The notes: generated by a model not told the origin, from the letters alone. A stretch of DNA of 64,000 nucleotides from Microvelia longipes (GCA_018340805.1 JACMZG010001870.1:49661115-49725114); one strand, 5' to 3'. Shown: positions 1-9,811, counted from the first letter of the stretch. Made by a program: numbers and translations.

Positions 1-480
1 CTTCCTGAACAAGGATCTGCAATTCTGCCAACTCGTATCGGATGGGTGTCCCAGGCAGAACACACTTTAGGGGTCATATTAACCACCCAAGTTAATAAAA
101 AGTGTAATGGCTGGAAACGGGTTTAATTTTTTGTAAATACCTTCCTGAACAAGGATCTGCAATTCTGCCAACTCGTATCGGATGGGTGTCCCAGGCAGAA
201 CGCACTTTAGGGGTCATATTAACCACCCAAGTTAATAAAAAGTGTAATGGCTGGAAACGGGTTTAATTTTTTGTAAATACCTTCCTGAACAAGGATCTGC
301 AATTCTGCCAACTCGTATCGGATGGGTGTCCCAGGCAGAACGCACTTTAGGGGTCAAATTAACCACCCAAGTTAATAAAAAGTGTAATGGCTGGAAACGG
401 GTTTAATTTTTCGTAAATACCTTCCTGAACAAGGATCTGCAATTCTGCCGACTCGTATCGGATGGGTGTCCCAGGCAGAA
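1..480. repeat. 140-bp tandem repeat array (about 3.4 units)
   Basis: Units begin with CTTCCTGAACAAGG at 1, 141, 281 and 421 and differ by only a few substitutions. They are the internal direct repeats of the foldback element. The same unit appears at 35955-36046 and 39180-39374. Confidence 0.93.
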
Positions 481-633
481 CCTTTGACCCCTTAAGTGCG
501 TTCTGCCTGGGACACCTATCCGATACGAGTCGGCAGAATTGCAGATCCTTGTTCAGGAAGGTATTTACGAAAAATTGAGACCGGTTCCACCATTACACTT
601 TTTATTAACAAAACACTCTGGGCTCTTGATCTA
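1..633. mobile_element. Foldback DNA element, right part (left end outside window)
   Basis: The segment consists of 140-bp tandem units (starting at 1, 141, 281 and 421) that run into an inverted arm at 500-633. The arm is the reverse complement of the last tandem unit, so 420-480 and 500-560 form a 61-nt near-perfect hairpin with a 19-nt loop. A second copy with the same centre and the same outer end lies at 35881-39527, which fixes the right terminus at about 633 (ends in GGGCTCTTGATCTA). The structure is that of a foldback-type element with long terminal inverted repeats and internal direct repeats. No transposase is encoded. An open frame at 496-720 is only a translation of the repeat and its flank. 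Confidence 0.8.
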
Positions 634-1254
634 TTTGAACATTTGAGTATAAAACATTATCGATTTGTGTACGAAATACGTTTTGTCACATCCAACAGAG
701 GTTTAAGTGCGAATCTTTAAATACTAGGTTTGTTTAGTTAATTAAACTTTATTTTCGTGTGCACTACTTAACTTACTTCATGAATGCGAGTGATATTTGT
801 TTTTTTCCTCTTCAAATATTAATTGTAATTAGTAATTTAACAACTTTAACCTAAGTAAAAGCAATATTAACTTTAAGTTATATTAAAGGCATTGCATTGT
901 CAGTATGTTCTTCAAAAATTTAATAAAACATGTGATTTACCTTTACTACAGTTTCTCTTTTTCTTTTACTAAATTGTTTAAACAATTATTTCACCAAATT
1001 TAATACAAAATCATTAAACACGATAAAATATTAAAGTAAGAAAACACGATAAAAACTCACTTTATGTTGTCAGGGTTGCCAATAAAATTAAATAAAAAAA
1101 CGTAAATCCTAAAAGGCTCATGCGCAGTTATTCCAATTTTAGCTATTTTTAATTCTTGAGCTAGCTATCAGCTGATCACGCATGTCTTAATTTTTTACGC
1201 AGGTTAGTATAGGAGTTTCCTTACTTGGTTTATATATTACTTTAGTCCGAACAT
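634..1254. other. AT-rich DNA without recognisable features
   Basis: No open frame longer than chance, no splice-flanked GC-rich block, no terminal inverted repeats seen. A GTTGCCA motif near 1074 resembles some hAT ends but has no partner. Confidence 0.5.
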
Positions 1255-1430
1255 TCGTCATCGCATCGTATTCGCCACCCTCGTCCTTATCACTTTCGAC
1301 AGTCCGCTTCGCTCGCTCGTCCTCAGACAGGTAAACATCACATTTATTTAGAGCGGTCACCAATCCAGATACTGACTTCGTTCGATGTTGCTTAACATAT
1401 GTGATCCGTCAAAAACAATAGATACACACG
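1255..1430 (-). repeat. Repeat R1, 3'-end fragment
   Basis: Matches the last part of the R1 family in reverse orientation. It carries the palindromic GCTTCGCTCGCTCG block, the complement of the 'gtcagtgctg...ggtgaccgctc' segment and the complement of the 'tttttgttggatcac' segment. It is followed directly by repeat R2, the same arrangement as at 61585-62060. Confidence 0.7.
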
Positions 1431-1600
1431 TTAGTCCGCAAGTTGGGCGATTTTCCTTCGGAATCCGTGTTTCTGTGCTTAACAACCCATTTCTTGCTTA
1501 AGGTTCTGGTTCATGCTTTATAACCTAAGCATTTACTCAGTTATCAAGCACTGCCGATCGTAACTCCATTTGTCTGTATTTTTCAAGGAAAATACGCATA
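1431..1600 (+). repeat. Repeat R2 copy
   Basis: Shares the stretch from TCGGGCGA-like sequence through 'gtgcttaacaacccatttc' and 'caagcactgc' to 'ttgtctgtatttt' with 61860-62040. Family unknown; it always sits next to an inverted R1 end in this window. Confidence 0.75.
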
Positions 1601-2675
1601 ATTATCCACTTGGTTATGTAAAACTATGTCTATATATTGGCAGTACGCACTATTATTTGTCTAAACTATAGGTTAAACGTACCGAGTGAACAGATGATGT
1701 TAAACCCAAAAGGGAGTATCACGGGGTTGATCCCCTACCAAACTCCGCGAGCGAACGAAGTAAATCAAAGTTCTACTTAAAAATTAAATATTCACTAAAT
1801 TTTGAGTCAAATTATGTCACATAGTGCCATAAACGTTTATGGTAATAATGTTTATTATAACACTTAAATTTTGTCTACACATATAACAATACTGCTTCGC
1901 ATGTAATTGCAATATAACAACTTTATTATCCTTGCATAATACAATTTATAGAGCAACACAAAATATTTTGTAGGAGTAAATCTTTTTTGTAATAATAATT
2001 TGTAGGAGTAAACATGTGAAACGTAAAAAAAACGAAAAATGTGATAATGTAAAAGTATATGCAATGCACATATGTTGGAAATAAAAATTATTTTTCTTTA
2101 TCTTCTAAGATATAAAAAATCTATAATTTATACTACTGACACCCTTAGTTTTGCAGTTTTGTGTTCGACCTTATAGCAGTTTAATTTTCTATTGTTATAG
2201 GTATTTATTCATCATCGTTTAGCATTAATTGTGGTTTCGTTGTCTATCTTGTTTTTACTTTAGATTGTTTTAATACGCAATATTAAAACCTGAAACCTGC
2301 AGAAACCTGCGTTTAGCATAGATAATTTTTTTTTGAGGTAGTACGTAATTGAGCACTTTATTGGACCGTTTTTAGGATGAGAAGCCAATCATTATTGTCT
2401 TACGAGGTTATTTAGCACTTTTCACCTCCGAGGACATAAAAAAACTCCTAGGACGTAAAAGTAATTCATATGTTGCCGCCATTACTGTAATGTAGCGTGT
2501 TCAAAAAACAATCTGTGTTAAAACTTCATGAGTTTTCTTTAAAAACGTTCATTTTGTTTCTGTTTTTGTTCGTAGACTAATTTTTTTCGTTTTTAAAAGG
2601 TGTTCTAATTGACAATTTTTGTGTGTTTATTTGTAAAGCTTTTACATTTTTGAGTAAAAGTGTGAAGCTATGGAT
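1601..2675. other. AT-rich DNA, no gene recognised
   Basis: Contains GAGCGAACGAAG-like sequence at 1740-1765 reminiscent of R1 ends and a short imperfect 'aaacctgc' repeat at 2284-2312. No supported coding sequence. Confidence 0.45.
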
Positions 2676-2763
2676 GAATTTAATGACGACGATAATATGG
2701 AGTTAATAATAATTGGTTTAATGAGTGCATTAGTTAATGAGTGCTACCTCAAAAAAAAATAGT
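2671..2763 (+). pseudogene. Short acidic ORF start, possibly a transposase N-terminus
   Basis: An ATG at about 2671 opens a roughly 30-codon frame beginning MDEFNDDDNMELIIIG and ending at a stop in the A-run just before the hairpin at 2764. An acidic start followed by a run of aliphatic residues is common at the N-terminus of PIF/Harbinger nucleases, but the frame is too short to assign and no catalytic segment follows. It could equally be chance sequence. Confidence 0.15.
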
Positions 2764-2879
2764 GTATGCCATCCGGCTGAGAATGTCTTTATGTCTTGGC
2801 AATTTTTCCCGACTCGCTTCGCTCGTCGGTAAATCTAATTGCCGTGACATAAAGACACACTTCTCAGCCTTATGGCATA
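2764..2879. mobile_element. Short palindromic MITE-like hairpin
   Basis: Arms of about 42 nt (2764-2805 and 2837-2879) are inverted copies with a few mismatches. They flank a loop containing GACTCGCTTCGCTCGTC, the same quasi-palindrome found at R1 3' ends. No coding capacity and no clear target duplication. Confidence 0.65.
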
Positions 2880-3040
2880 AATAACTATTTTACTTTTCCT
2901 AAGCTAGTACCGTACATATATAGGCAAAGTATAGTGTTTATTATAAACATCTGGAAATGAAATGTCATCATAATCATCCGTATGAGACATTTCATGATAT
3001 TATAAGTGATTTTCATCATGCTGCCTGTCGTTGTGAGTGA

Positions 3041-3150
3041 GTGTTAGTGTTATAGTCCAAGAGCCAAACAAATGTGACTCATTTTGTACTAATTCCAACC
3101 CAATTTTTTTGAAAATATACCTTAAATTATAAAGGAAAGGCATAGTCTGC
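3041..3150 (+). repeat. Dispersed repeat shared with 8487-8580
   Basis: Both copies run from 'ttatagtccaagag/aac' through 'aatgtgactcattttgtact' to 'gcatagtctgcc' with moderate divergence. Element type unknown. Confidence 0.7.
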
Positions 3151-3202
3151 CTATCCAGAGTGGAGCCCTTCATATGAATGCGTTCGCTCAAAATATAAGA
3201 TA

Positions 3203-3590
3203 TTCGCACAAGTTCCAGTTTTCTTGTAATAAGTGGTTCCCTGTAGGTCGTGTGCAAAACATGAAGAGAACTTATTTTAAAGCTGATGAAATTTTCTACA
3301 AAACGAATGTTTTTTCGTCGAAATTGGATGATACAACTAAAGTTATAACATTTTTTAAATGACCAAAAAGCTAATATTTTTCAAAAAAAAAAATTCCCTG
3401 ACTGTGCATAAATTACCAATTTTTTTATGTTTTTGAAAGAGCCATAACTTTGGTCGCAGTTATCCGATTTTGATGATTAAACACTCGTTTCATACATAGA
3501 ACATTTTATCACCTTTAAAAATGTTCTCATCATTTTTTGCACACGACCCACAGGGAACCACTTTTTCCAAGAAAACTGAAATTTGTGCGA
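3203..3590. mobile_element. Inverted-repeat element (MITE-like, about 390 bp)
   Basis: The left end (TTCGCACAAGTTCCAGTTTT) and right end (its complement with a few changes, ending at about 3590) are inverted. The similarity continues inward: 'ggttccctgtaggtcgtgtgcaaaa' on the left and its inverted counterpart at 3535-3560, and the 'aaagttataac' segment near 3340 versus its inverse near 3445. Nearly the whole element is therefore two long inverted arms. No protein is encoded. Confidence 0.7.
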
Positions 3591-3675
3591 TTTTCAATAG
3601 GTTAATAATTAAAATTTTGGATAAAATTGGCACATGTGGGCCAAATATTTAAAAATATATTTTTAAAAACGCAGG

Positions 3676-4262
3676 TAAGGAGTACCTGTGAACTTTTCAC
3701 CTTATTGGATTCGCTAAGCTTATAATCACAACTTCGGACGCGCTTCGTTCGTCCTGATATAATGAAAATCGCCGGATTGTCATTATCATTATACATTAAG
3801 TCTTCGGACTCGCTTCGTCCGTCCTATGAAATTAAATAAATTCAAGAAAAAATAATTAAAAATCCTTTATATTTCCGGCGGTTGCAAATACAATTTTATT
3901 AATAACTAAGAATTGGCACACATGTTAAATTAAATTAAAATTAATTAAAAATTAAATAGATCCGAACATTAAACCATGTATTGTGCTTTTTTTTAAATTT
4001 GCTGAATCATAAAGGACGGTTAATGACGTCATAGAACAAAATGTTTTCTAAACACCACAAATAGACGTAAAGATCAATTTTCGTTAGAAATCCCAACTCT
4101 CTAGCATTAACACACAACTTAGTTTGTTAGATTCTAAAGACAACTTAGTTAAAACCACTAAGAGGGTCTTAAAAACACCTAAAACGAATAATTCAGTTTA
4201 AATCTTGGGTTTTGGTGCCAACATATCTCAGTATAAATATGAAAAAGTCAGAACAAACCATG
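3676..4262 (-). repeat. Repeat R1, degenerate near-full-length copy
   Basis: Reverse-orientation R1. The end with CGCTTCGTTCGTCC motifs lies at 3735-3830, the conserved TGACGTCA palindrome at 4024-4031, the 'actctctagcat' segment at 4098-4110 and the 'cctaaaacgaataattcag' start region at 4178-4198. Strongly diverged. Confidence 0.65.
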
Positions 4263-4719
4263 GTGATTCTTTTGAATAGATATCTACACAATTTTATAAA
4301 CCAAAAATTAATTTGAAAGCAATATTACCAACAAAATCATGAATATTAATTTTTAAGAGGAACAAACTTATTGTTATTTTTTTAAATATATATTTAAATT
4401 AAATTAAAATTTATTAACTTAAACCCTAAAAGATATAAGTTGAAAAATAAAAATATATTAAAAGAACAGTATAGATTTAAAAAAAAAACTAAGAGATAAT
4501 ACTTGGGTAAAGGCATTTGTTTACAAAATAAGAAGGCGTCAGTTCATTCCTGATAAGAACTTGATAACGATTTATAGTGTACAAATTTATATTTAGAATT
4601 TCTTAGTGAATTATGGATCTTATTTTAGCAAATATAAAAAGATTTTGATTTGTTTTTTTGGTTAAATATTTTTTTTGTTTGCTGTGATATTTTTATTTAA
4701 GTTGAAACTATTGTCATAC
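4263..4719. other. AT-rich interval, probable intron or intergenic DNA
   Basis: Very AT-rich with long A/T runs. If the minus-strand exon at 4720-4890 is real, this is the start of its downstream intron. No other feature seen. Confidence 0.4.
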
Positions 4720-4890
4720 CTGGCTTGTTGATACTGAGAGCGGCCGGATTTGGCGGCATCTGTGGTTGGGGCGCTGGTGTGTGTGCAATCATGAATTTCG
4801 GTTCCAATTTGACAGTGGGAGCTTGAATTTGAATCGGCTGCGGTGACATGGCCGCAACGGCGGCGGGCATCATTAGAGTCGACATATTAA
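4720..4890 (-). CDS. Best-supported single exon of the putative gene
   Basis: This 57-codon block is the strongest coding signal outside transposons. It is open in one frame, GC-rich in an AT-rich region, bounded by a polypyrimidine tract plus TTTTAG acceptor at 4891-4912 and a CAG|GTATGA donor at 4719/4720, and has length and phase (1-1) compatible with clean splicing. It reads NMSTLMMPAAVAAMSPQPIQ and continues proline-rich to ALSINKPG. An internal ATG with A at -3 could be the true initiator, which would make the two upstream segments untranslated or spurious. Confidence 0.5.
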
Positions 4891-5217
4891 CTAAAATTTT
4901 GGGGGGAAAAGGAAAAAACTCCAAATATTAAATCTACTTCATGAGGTCGCTTGGTAAGATTTGAAGGAGGCGGAACAAAAACGATTTGTAATTTTTGTTG
5001 AGTTAAAATTCGAGGAGGTAGTTGATAATCTTTACAAAGGACCCGTGGTAGGAGAGCGACCGACGGCAACTGAAGCTCTTGCTTGGCCAGCACAGGATAT
5101 TCTAAAGAGAGGGGGGCTTGCAAGTCTTCGTGAGCCGATCCTAGCCGAGCTTACCCGAAGCCAGACACCCCCTTTACCAACCCCTTCAGTAAAGTATTCA
5201 TTGTTATCCATAGACAT
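4720..5217 (-). CDS. Putative host gene, three 5' coding exons, product unknown
   Basis: Three minus-strand segments join in frame with consensus splice sites: exon 1 5217-5178 (from ATG MSMDNNEYFTEGV, donor G|GTAAAG), exon 2 5101-5036 (after CTCTCTTTAG, donor T|GTAAAG) and exon 3 4890-4720 (after a C-rich tract and TTTTAG, donor CAG|GTATGA). All junctions are phase 1, and exon 3 (171 nt) is symmetric. The joined product is about 92 aa and open at its C-terminal end: an acidic start, a leucine/proline middle (YPVLAKQELQLPSVALL), then a proline/glutamine/methionine/alanine-rich part with a VKLEP sumoylation-like motif. That composition suggests a low-complexity region of a nuclear or regulatory protein, but I do not recognise the gene. 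Exon GC content is clearly above the surrounding DNA. The first exon and its start are the weakest part; neither ATG has a strong Kozak context. Introns would be 76 and 145 nt. Confidence 0.4.
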
Positions 5218-5280
5218 ATACAATATATTTATGATACCCGACTAACCCTGTTATTTTTCTTTCCCCTAACCACTTGATAG

Positions 5281-5622
5281 TTGAAAGTTTTGAATAGGTT
5301 ACAACACTCGCAGGATTTTCTTCGATTATTTTATGCTCTAACAGTTAATGTTAAAAACAACGCTATTCAGATTCTCAAACACATTTTACAAAAACACATT
5401 TCAGACATTGTCAAACACCGGTTTCAGATGGACACATCAGTGGCGGCAATCCAGAGGCGACAGGATCTTATTTCTCCTCCACCAGAGAAAGTAATCTTCA
5501 TTTTCATTGGCTCGGCTCGTCAACATTTGGTTAGGCAAATCAACATTTTATTAGTACATGTCGGGTTGAAGCAAGGATCGACCACTCTCTACTCAAAGTC
5601 GTTTTTCTTTATAACGAAGTGA
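5281..5622 (+). CDS. Unassigned open frame (113 codons), possible exon
   Basis: An open frame directly follows a good acceptor-like tract (TTTTTCTTTCCCC...TTGATAG). It encodes a basic, helix-prone segment (ILKHILQKHISDIVKHRFQ...SPPPEK) and stops at 5622; the first residues are read from TTG. A possible donor AAA|GTAATC at 5489 would limit the exon to the better-looking first part. No domain is recognised. It lies head to head with the minus-strand exons, so at most one of the two is likely to be a real gene here. Confidence 0.22.
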   Translation: MKVLNRLQHSQDFLRLFYALTVNVKNNAIQILKHILQKHISDIVKHRFQMDTSVAAIQRRQDLISPPPEKVIFIFIGSARQHLVRQINILLVHVGLKQGSTTLYSKSFFFITK

Positions 5623-5774
5623 CCCCGTTGAGATAAAAAGTAGAGAAAAATCCATCTAAAAATATACGTAAAAAAACTCCACATGCTTGCAATAATTACA
5701 TTAACAGCGCAAGTCTTAATTTTTAAAACAAGCTTAACTTTTGATGAATAGTTTTATAGTATAGGTTATAAACA

Positions 5775-5945
<171 letters not shown>

Positions 5946-5972
5946 TTTTAGTAACATTAAACACAAAAATAA

Positions 5973-6763
5973 ATCGGGTACGGGGTGTTCTTACTACATC
6001 GGATTCGCTACACTTATCCTCCCTACTTGGAACTCGCTTCGCTTCACCTCAGAATATACAAGTCATGAAATGTATACTCCAACCCTTCTTCGGACTCGCT
6101 TTGCTCGTCGACAGATAGTAAACACATCCATTTCATTTCCTAGTGGTCACCTATCCAGGCACTGACCACGCTCGATGATGCTAAATATTTGTGATCCAAC
6201 AAAAATCACATCTTAAATTGAAACGAAACTTAGTGAATTTATTTATTAAGACAAAGTATACACTAGTACCAAATGTCAACTCAATCGAATTATTTGCCTT
6301 TTAAAAATTTTTTTTGTAACGTTTTAAAAAATATACAGAAGTCACTTTATAAACTTATTCATTTGTACAAAGTCACTTGAACAAATGAATCTTAGATCAT
6401 GTAAGTATTAAACATGGCAAGTTTATCACAACATTTTTCCAGGTTTTATGATTATTTGAAAGTTTTCTGAATCAATATTGCCGGTTAATGACGTCGTAAA
6501 AAAAAATATTTCCGGATGGCACAACTACACCCCTATAGACTGATTTTTGAACAAAGTTTCTACTATCTAGCATAAATACACTGGGAGATACGATGATAAC
6601 AGACAAACATACACACATAAACGCACACAGACAAGTTTTGTAAAAAATGTAGAGGCCTTAAAAACGCCTGAAACTGATAATTCCAGTGACATCCCAGTTT
6701 TGGATTTTTTGCAAACACAATACTTTTCCTATATACCTTCGATAGAAATGAGAAAAAGTAAAA
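5973..6763 (-). repeat. Repeat R1, full-length copy (reference, minus)
   Basis: R1 is the commonest dispersed repeat in the window. Read on its own strand, this copy starts near 6763 with 'tactttttctcatttc' and the mirror 'ggaaaagtattgtg', forming a small 5' hairpin. It then has 'tccaaaactggga', 'ccttaaaaacgcctgaaac' (reverse complement), a TG-rich stretch, 'agtgtatttatgctaga', a TGACGTCA-type site (here TGACGTCG at 6489-6496), 'tgacttctgtatattt', 'tttttgttggatcac', the quasi-palindromic AGCGAAGCGAG block and 'ccccgtacccgattt' near 5973. It has no terminal inverted repeats, open frame or poly(A) tail; its class is unknown. Confidence 0.8.
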
Positions 6764-7281
6764 TATAAAATATTTAAATAAAAATAGACATAATGCAATT
6801 TATTGATTAGAGAGGGGTCTATTACGTGTTTAGAGCAGTAATTCACAGAGATAAAATCAAATGATTAGCTTTATAACGCTCTGGCAACAACTATCACTAC
6901 CACTTCGTGTCAATCGCTTTGATTACAATTTTTACCGCGTCATTTTTCCCGGCTAATTAACAGATATAATCTAATAATTAGTTTTATGACAGACAATTGA
7001 CGATATCTATAAATGATTGGCTTATGGAGCTCGCAGTGGCCGACTTGTTAGTATCACTACTTTAATGTATCGCTACAGATTCATTTGAGATAGTTAACTG
7101 AGAGTTTTATGTTTAAAATGTATTACTGAACCCGGGTAATGTACCCTCTACTCAGGTGTTGTGTTTGGTATGAGCCCAAATCTATAGGCCAAAATGAAAT
7201 AATATTATTTACATAAGGTATTTTATATTTAATAAATTTAAATGAAGAGAAAAAAACAAATCCGGTAGAATACAGATCAAT
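6764..7281. other. Unassigned DNA
   Basis: Moderately AT-rich, no supported ORF, repeat or structure beyond short imperfect palindromes. Confidence 0.4.
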
Positions 7282-7693
7282 CAGGGTTGCCAGGCGTCCC
7301 GATTTCCGCAGGACAGTCCCCATATAGACACCTCTGTCACACTAAAATTTGTCAACTAAAATTGTTACCAACTTCTAATTAATTTTTTATAATGTAAAAA
7401 AGAAACAAGAATTTTTCATCTGTAATATAACAATGTAACATAAGGCAATTCTAAAGGCAATCTTTTATATTTTCAAAAACCAAATGCACTTTCAATCAGA
7501 TTTCAATGTTTTAAAATTATTTTGAATGCGTGTTTGGCTTGTGAACATTTTCTTAACTTTTAGTCTCCGATAAATTCGATTTGCTGATGATCTAAAATTT
7601 GATTATGCAACATTGATGTAGAGCGATATTTATTCCCCCTCCCCTCCACCGCTTGTTAGATTTGTCCCGCCGGAATGAATTTTGGCAACCCTA
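7282..7693. mobile_element. hAT-like remnant, non-coding (about 410 bp)
   Basis: Left end CAGGGTTGCCAGGCGTCCC and right end GTCCCGCCGG...TTTTGGCAACCCTA are inverted over the terminal GGGTTGCCA and again over the GTCCCG/CGGGAC block. This is a known end type of hAT superfamily elements. The interior is AT-rich and non-coding. No clean 8-bp duplication is visible, so the copy is old. Confidence 0.6.
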
Positions 7694-7760
7694 CTTTATA
7701 GTCTCTACAACACATATGATCGGATGAGTTTTAGAGACGCGAAAAAGCAACTAGTTCAGC

Positions 7761-8274
7761 CAAGGTTCTTGAATAAAAGGGATGACGCATTAAGGAACAT
7801 TTCTGGCCCCATGAAAGTTGTATGAGATAGAGAACTAGGTGCAAACTTACCTTCCCCTTAGTTATAAAAAGGCGCCAAACGCAGGTTATGTTGCAAGGTT
7901 GTCGAGTTTGCTTCTAAACTTCCTTCTGTGTTTCTCGTGATTGTTACATTTGTGGTGATTGTTAAATCATTTGTTCTTATTTAAATTTCATTTTGTACTA
8001 TAGTTAGCCCCTTTAGTGAGTGATAATTTAAGCGTGTTTATAACCTTCTCAAGCAATAAACAATAGGAAACCATTGAGAGGTAAGTTTGCCTCTAAAATT
8101 TAAGACCTGCTCTGTTATGAGAATTGTAAGCATGCATAGTTTGTACCAAACATGTGCAATTGGTTTTTGACGTGTGTTTCGTGTTGAAATCTCTCTTTAT
8201 ATTGGTTTTCGATGGGGTCACTTTTATGTATGGCAAATCGACTTATGCGTCATCCCCTTTATTCAAGATCCTTG
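7761..8274 (+). mobile_element. Non-autonomous TIR transposon, family T3 (514 bp, 8-bp TSD)
   Basis: Terminal inverted repeats of about 33 bp begin CAAGGTTCTTGAATAAAAGG on the left and end with the inverse TTCAAGATCCTTG on the right. They are flanked by AGTTCAGC (7753-7760) and AGTTCAGT (8275-8282), an 8-bp duplication with one change. An 8-bp TSD and a CAAGG terminus fit hAT (P-type elements also make 8 bp). The interior repeats in 12122-12562 and carries GGCGCCAAACGCAGG and 'gtgagtgataatttaagcgtg'; it encodes nothing obvious. Confidence 0.85.
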
Positions 8275-8486
8275 AGTTCAGTCAAGGTTCAAATTTATAG
8301 GTAAATGTAAGAATTACAAAGAAAGACATCTTTACTAAGCGACGCGCGGTGGCGGTGCTACATCTAACAACAGTTATCGAGAAATCAGTCAGTTCAATAT
8401 TAAACCATTCCAGGAAATCCTTTGCTGTCTTCTGAAATATTTACGGGGAATTTTTATCAGTCTAACTTACGTTTTCATTTTCATTT

Positions 8487-8580
8487 TTATAGTCCAAGAA
8501 CCAGGCCTAAAAAATGTGACTCATTTTGTACTACTTCAAACCAAATGTTTATTAAAATACTTCTTTAAAGCATAGTCTGC
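8487..8580 (+). repeat. Dispersed repeat shared with 3041-3150
   Basis: Second copy of the short repeat ending 'gcatagtctgcc'. It abuts a truncated T3 copy. Confidence 0.7.
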
Positions 8581-8582
8581 CT

Positions 8583-8738
8583 CGAGGATCTTGAATAAAA
8601 GGGATGACGCGCTAAGTCAATTTGCCATACAAAAAATTGTCAATTGCTTGAGAAGGTTATAAACACACGCATAAATTATCACTCACTGAAGTGGCTATGT
8701 ATAATCCAAAATTTAAAATTAAATAAGCACAAATGACG
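8583..8738 (-). mobile_element. T3 transposon, internally deleted inverted fragment
   Basis: Begins with the T3 right terminus in reverse (GAGGATCTTGAATAAAAGG, 'gccatac') and jumps to the interior ('gcttgagaaggttataaacac', 'atcactcact'). A large internal block and the other end are missing. Confidence 0.75.
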
Positions 8739-8809
8739 TAAAAAGCACCCCAAATGTGTTTTCTTTGAAAAGCGATTAAAAAAAATTAAGGCCCGTATTC
8801 AAAGACGTT

Positions 8810-8955
8810 TTCCTAACATTTTCCTAACTTTTTCCTAACATTTTCCTAACCTTCTCCTAACACCTAACTTTTTCCTAACATTTTCCTAACTTTTTCCTAA
8901 CATTTTCCTAACATTCTCCTAACATTTTCCTAACTCCTAACATTCTCCTAACACT
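8810..8955. repeat. Subterminal 11-bp minisatellite, left arm
   Basis: Repeats of TTTTCCTAACA and shortened forms. An inverted equivalent lies at 9812-9940. The CCTAA core resembles insect telomeric TTAGG, but the unit is longer and it sits inside a transposon arm. Confidence 0.85.
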
Positions 8956-9181
8956 CACCTTAGGTTTAGGTAAGGGAAATGTTTTTAAGCCACGAAATTT
9001 AAATGATCGTTCCCGTGTTTTAAAAGTCATTTAGAGGCTTCGCATGATTTTTTTTAGTAAGAACCTAAGGTAGTTAAGTCAAAAAGTGATACCATTGTAA
9101 GTAACGTAATATATCGCAAAATATCAATGTTATTAACTTATTACCTGGATTTACGACACACTTTGTCGTATTAATAACTAT

Positions 9182-9346
9182 CTACATAAATTTACATAAT
9201 ACTGTTAATCCACTTAACTTACTATTAGGGAGTTTACCCTGAAATTCTTTAACACAATCAGATTTTTTATTTTCTATGGTCTGTTTGTGGCGGGCTATCA
9301 ATTCAAAGAGGAAATTCAGTTGGTCCGGTGTGAATAATTCAGCCAT
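9182..9346 (-). pseudogene. Truncated Harbinger Myb/SANT-like accessory protein (54 codons)
   Basis: From ATG at 9346 the minus strand reads MAELFTPDQLNFLFELIARH, then KQTIENKKSDCVKEFQGKLP, and stops at 9182 within the inverted arm. The pattern 'F-T-x-x-Q/E-x-x-x-L-x-E-L-I-x-x-x-K-x-x-I-E-N-K-K-S/T-D' is the N-terminal half of the Myb/SANT-like domain found in the second protein of PIF/Harbinger transposons, which binds the transposon ends together with the DDE nuclease. Only the first helices remain. The last residues come from deletion-junction or arm sequence, so the product is not expected to work. It independently supports the Harbinger assignment made from the TAA duplications. Confidence 0.65.
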
Positions 9347-9811
9347 TATTATACCAAAAACATTTTACACAAACAAAAATGAATTTGATGACAAAATACG
9401 AAAAACAAAATTGTGTAAATGTTTTAGCAAAATGAAAACAGTATTGCACTGATTAACAGGTCTTCATTTAGACACCTTTGGATTCGTACAACCTGTTCCA
9501 CGTTCAAACTTGAAACGCTTGATACTGCTTTATTTATGAAAGCTGTTACAATAATTGAACATTGTATTTGTATTAACTCTACTGTTTACTGAAAACATAT
9601 GTAAATAAAGTTTCTAATATATTTAACAATCGCCAAAGCAAGGCCGCATTGTTGTTTATGACAAAGTATGTCGTAAATCCAGGTAATAAGTTAATAACAT
9701 TGATATTTTGCGATATATTACGTTACTTACAATGGTATCACTTTTTGACTTAACTACCTTAGGTTCTTACTAAATAAAATCATGCGAAGCCTCTAAAACA
9801 CTTTTAAACAC

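Noticed and set aside
496..720. 74-codon frame at the foldback end
   Set aside because: The same residues (for example ITLFINKT) are produced by the inverted copy near 35900 because both are element arms; not coding.
5973..6763. R1 as a Helitron
   Set aside because: No TC start, no CTRR end and no 3'-terminal hairpin of the right kind next to it; its hairpin is at the other end.
8810..8955. Telomeric repeat
   Set aside because: The CCTAA core recalls insect TTAGG, but the period is about 11 bp and both arrays lie within the inverted arms of one transposon with TAA duplications.
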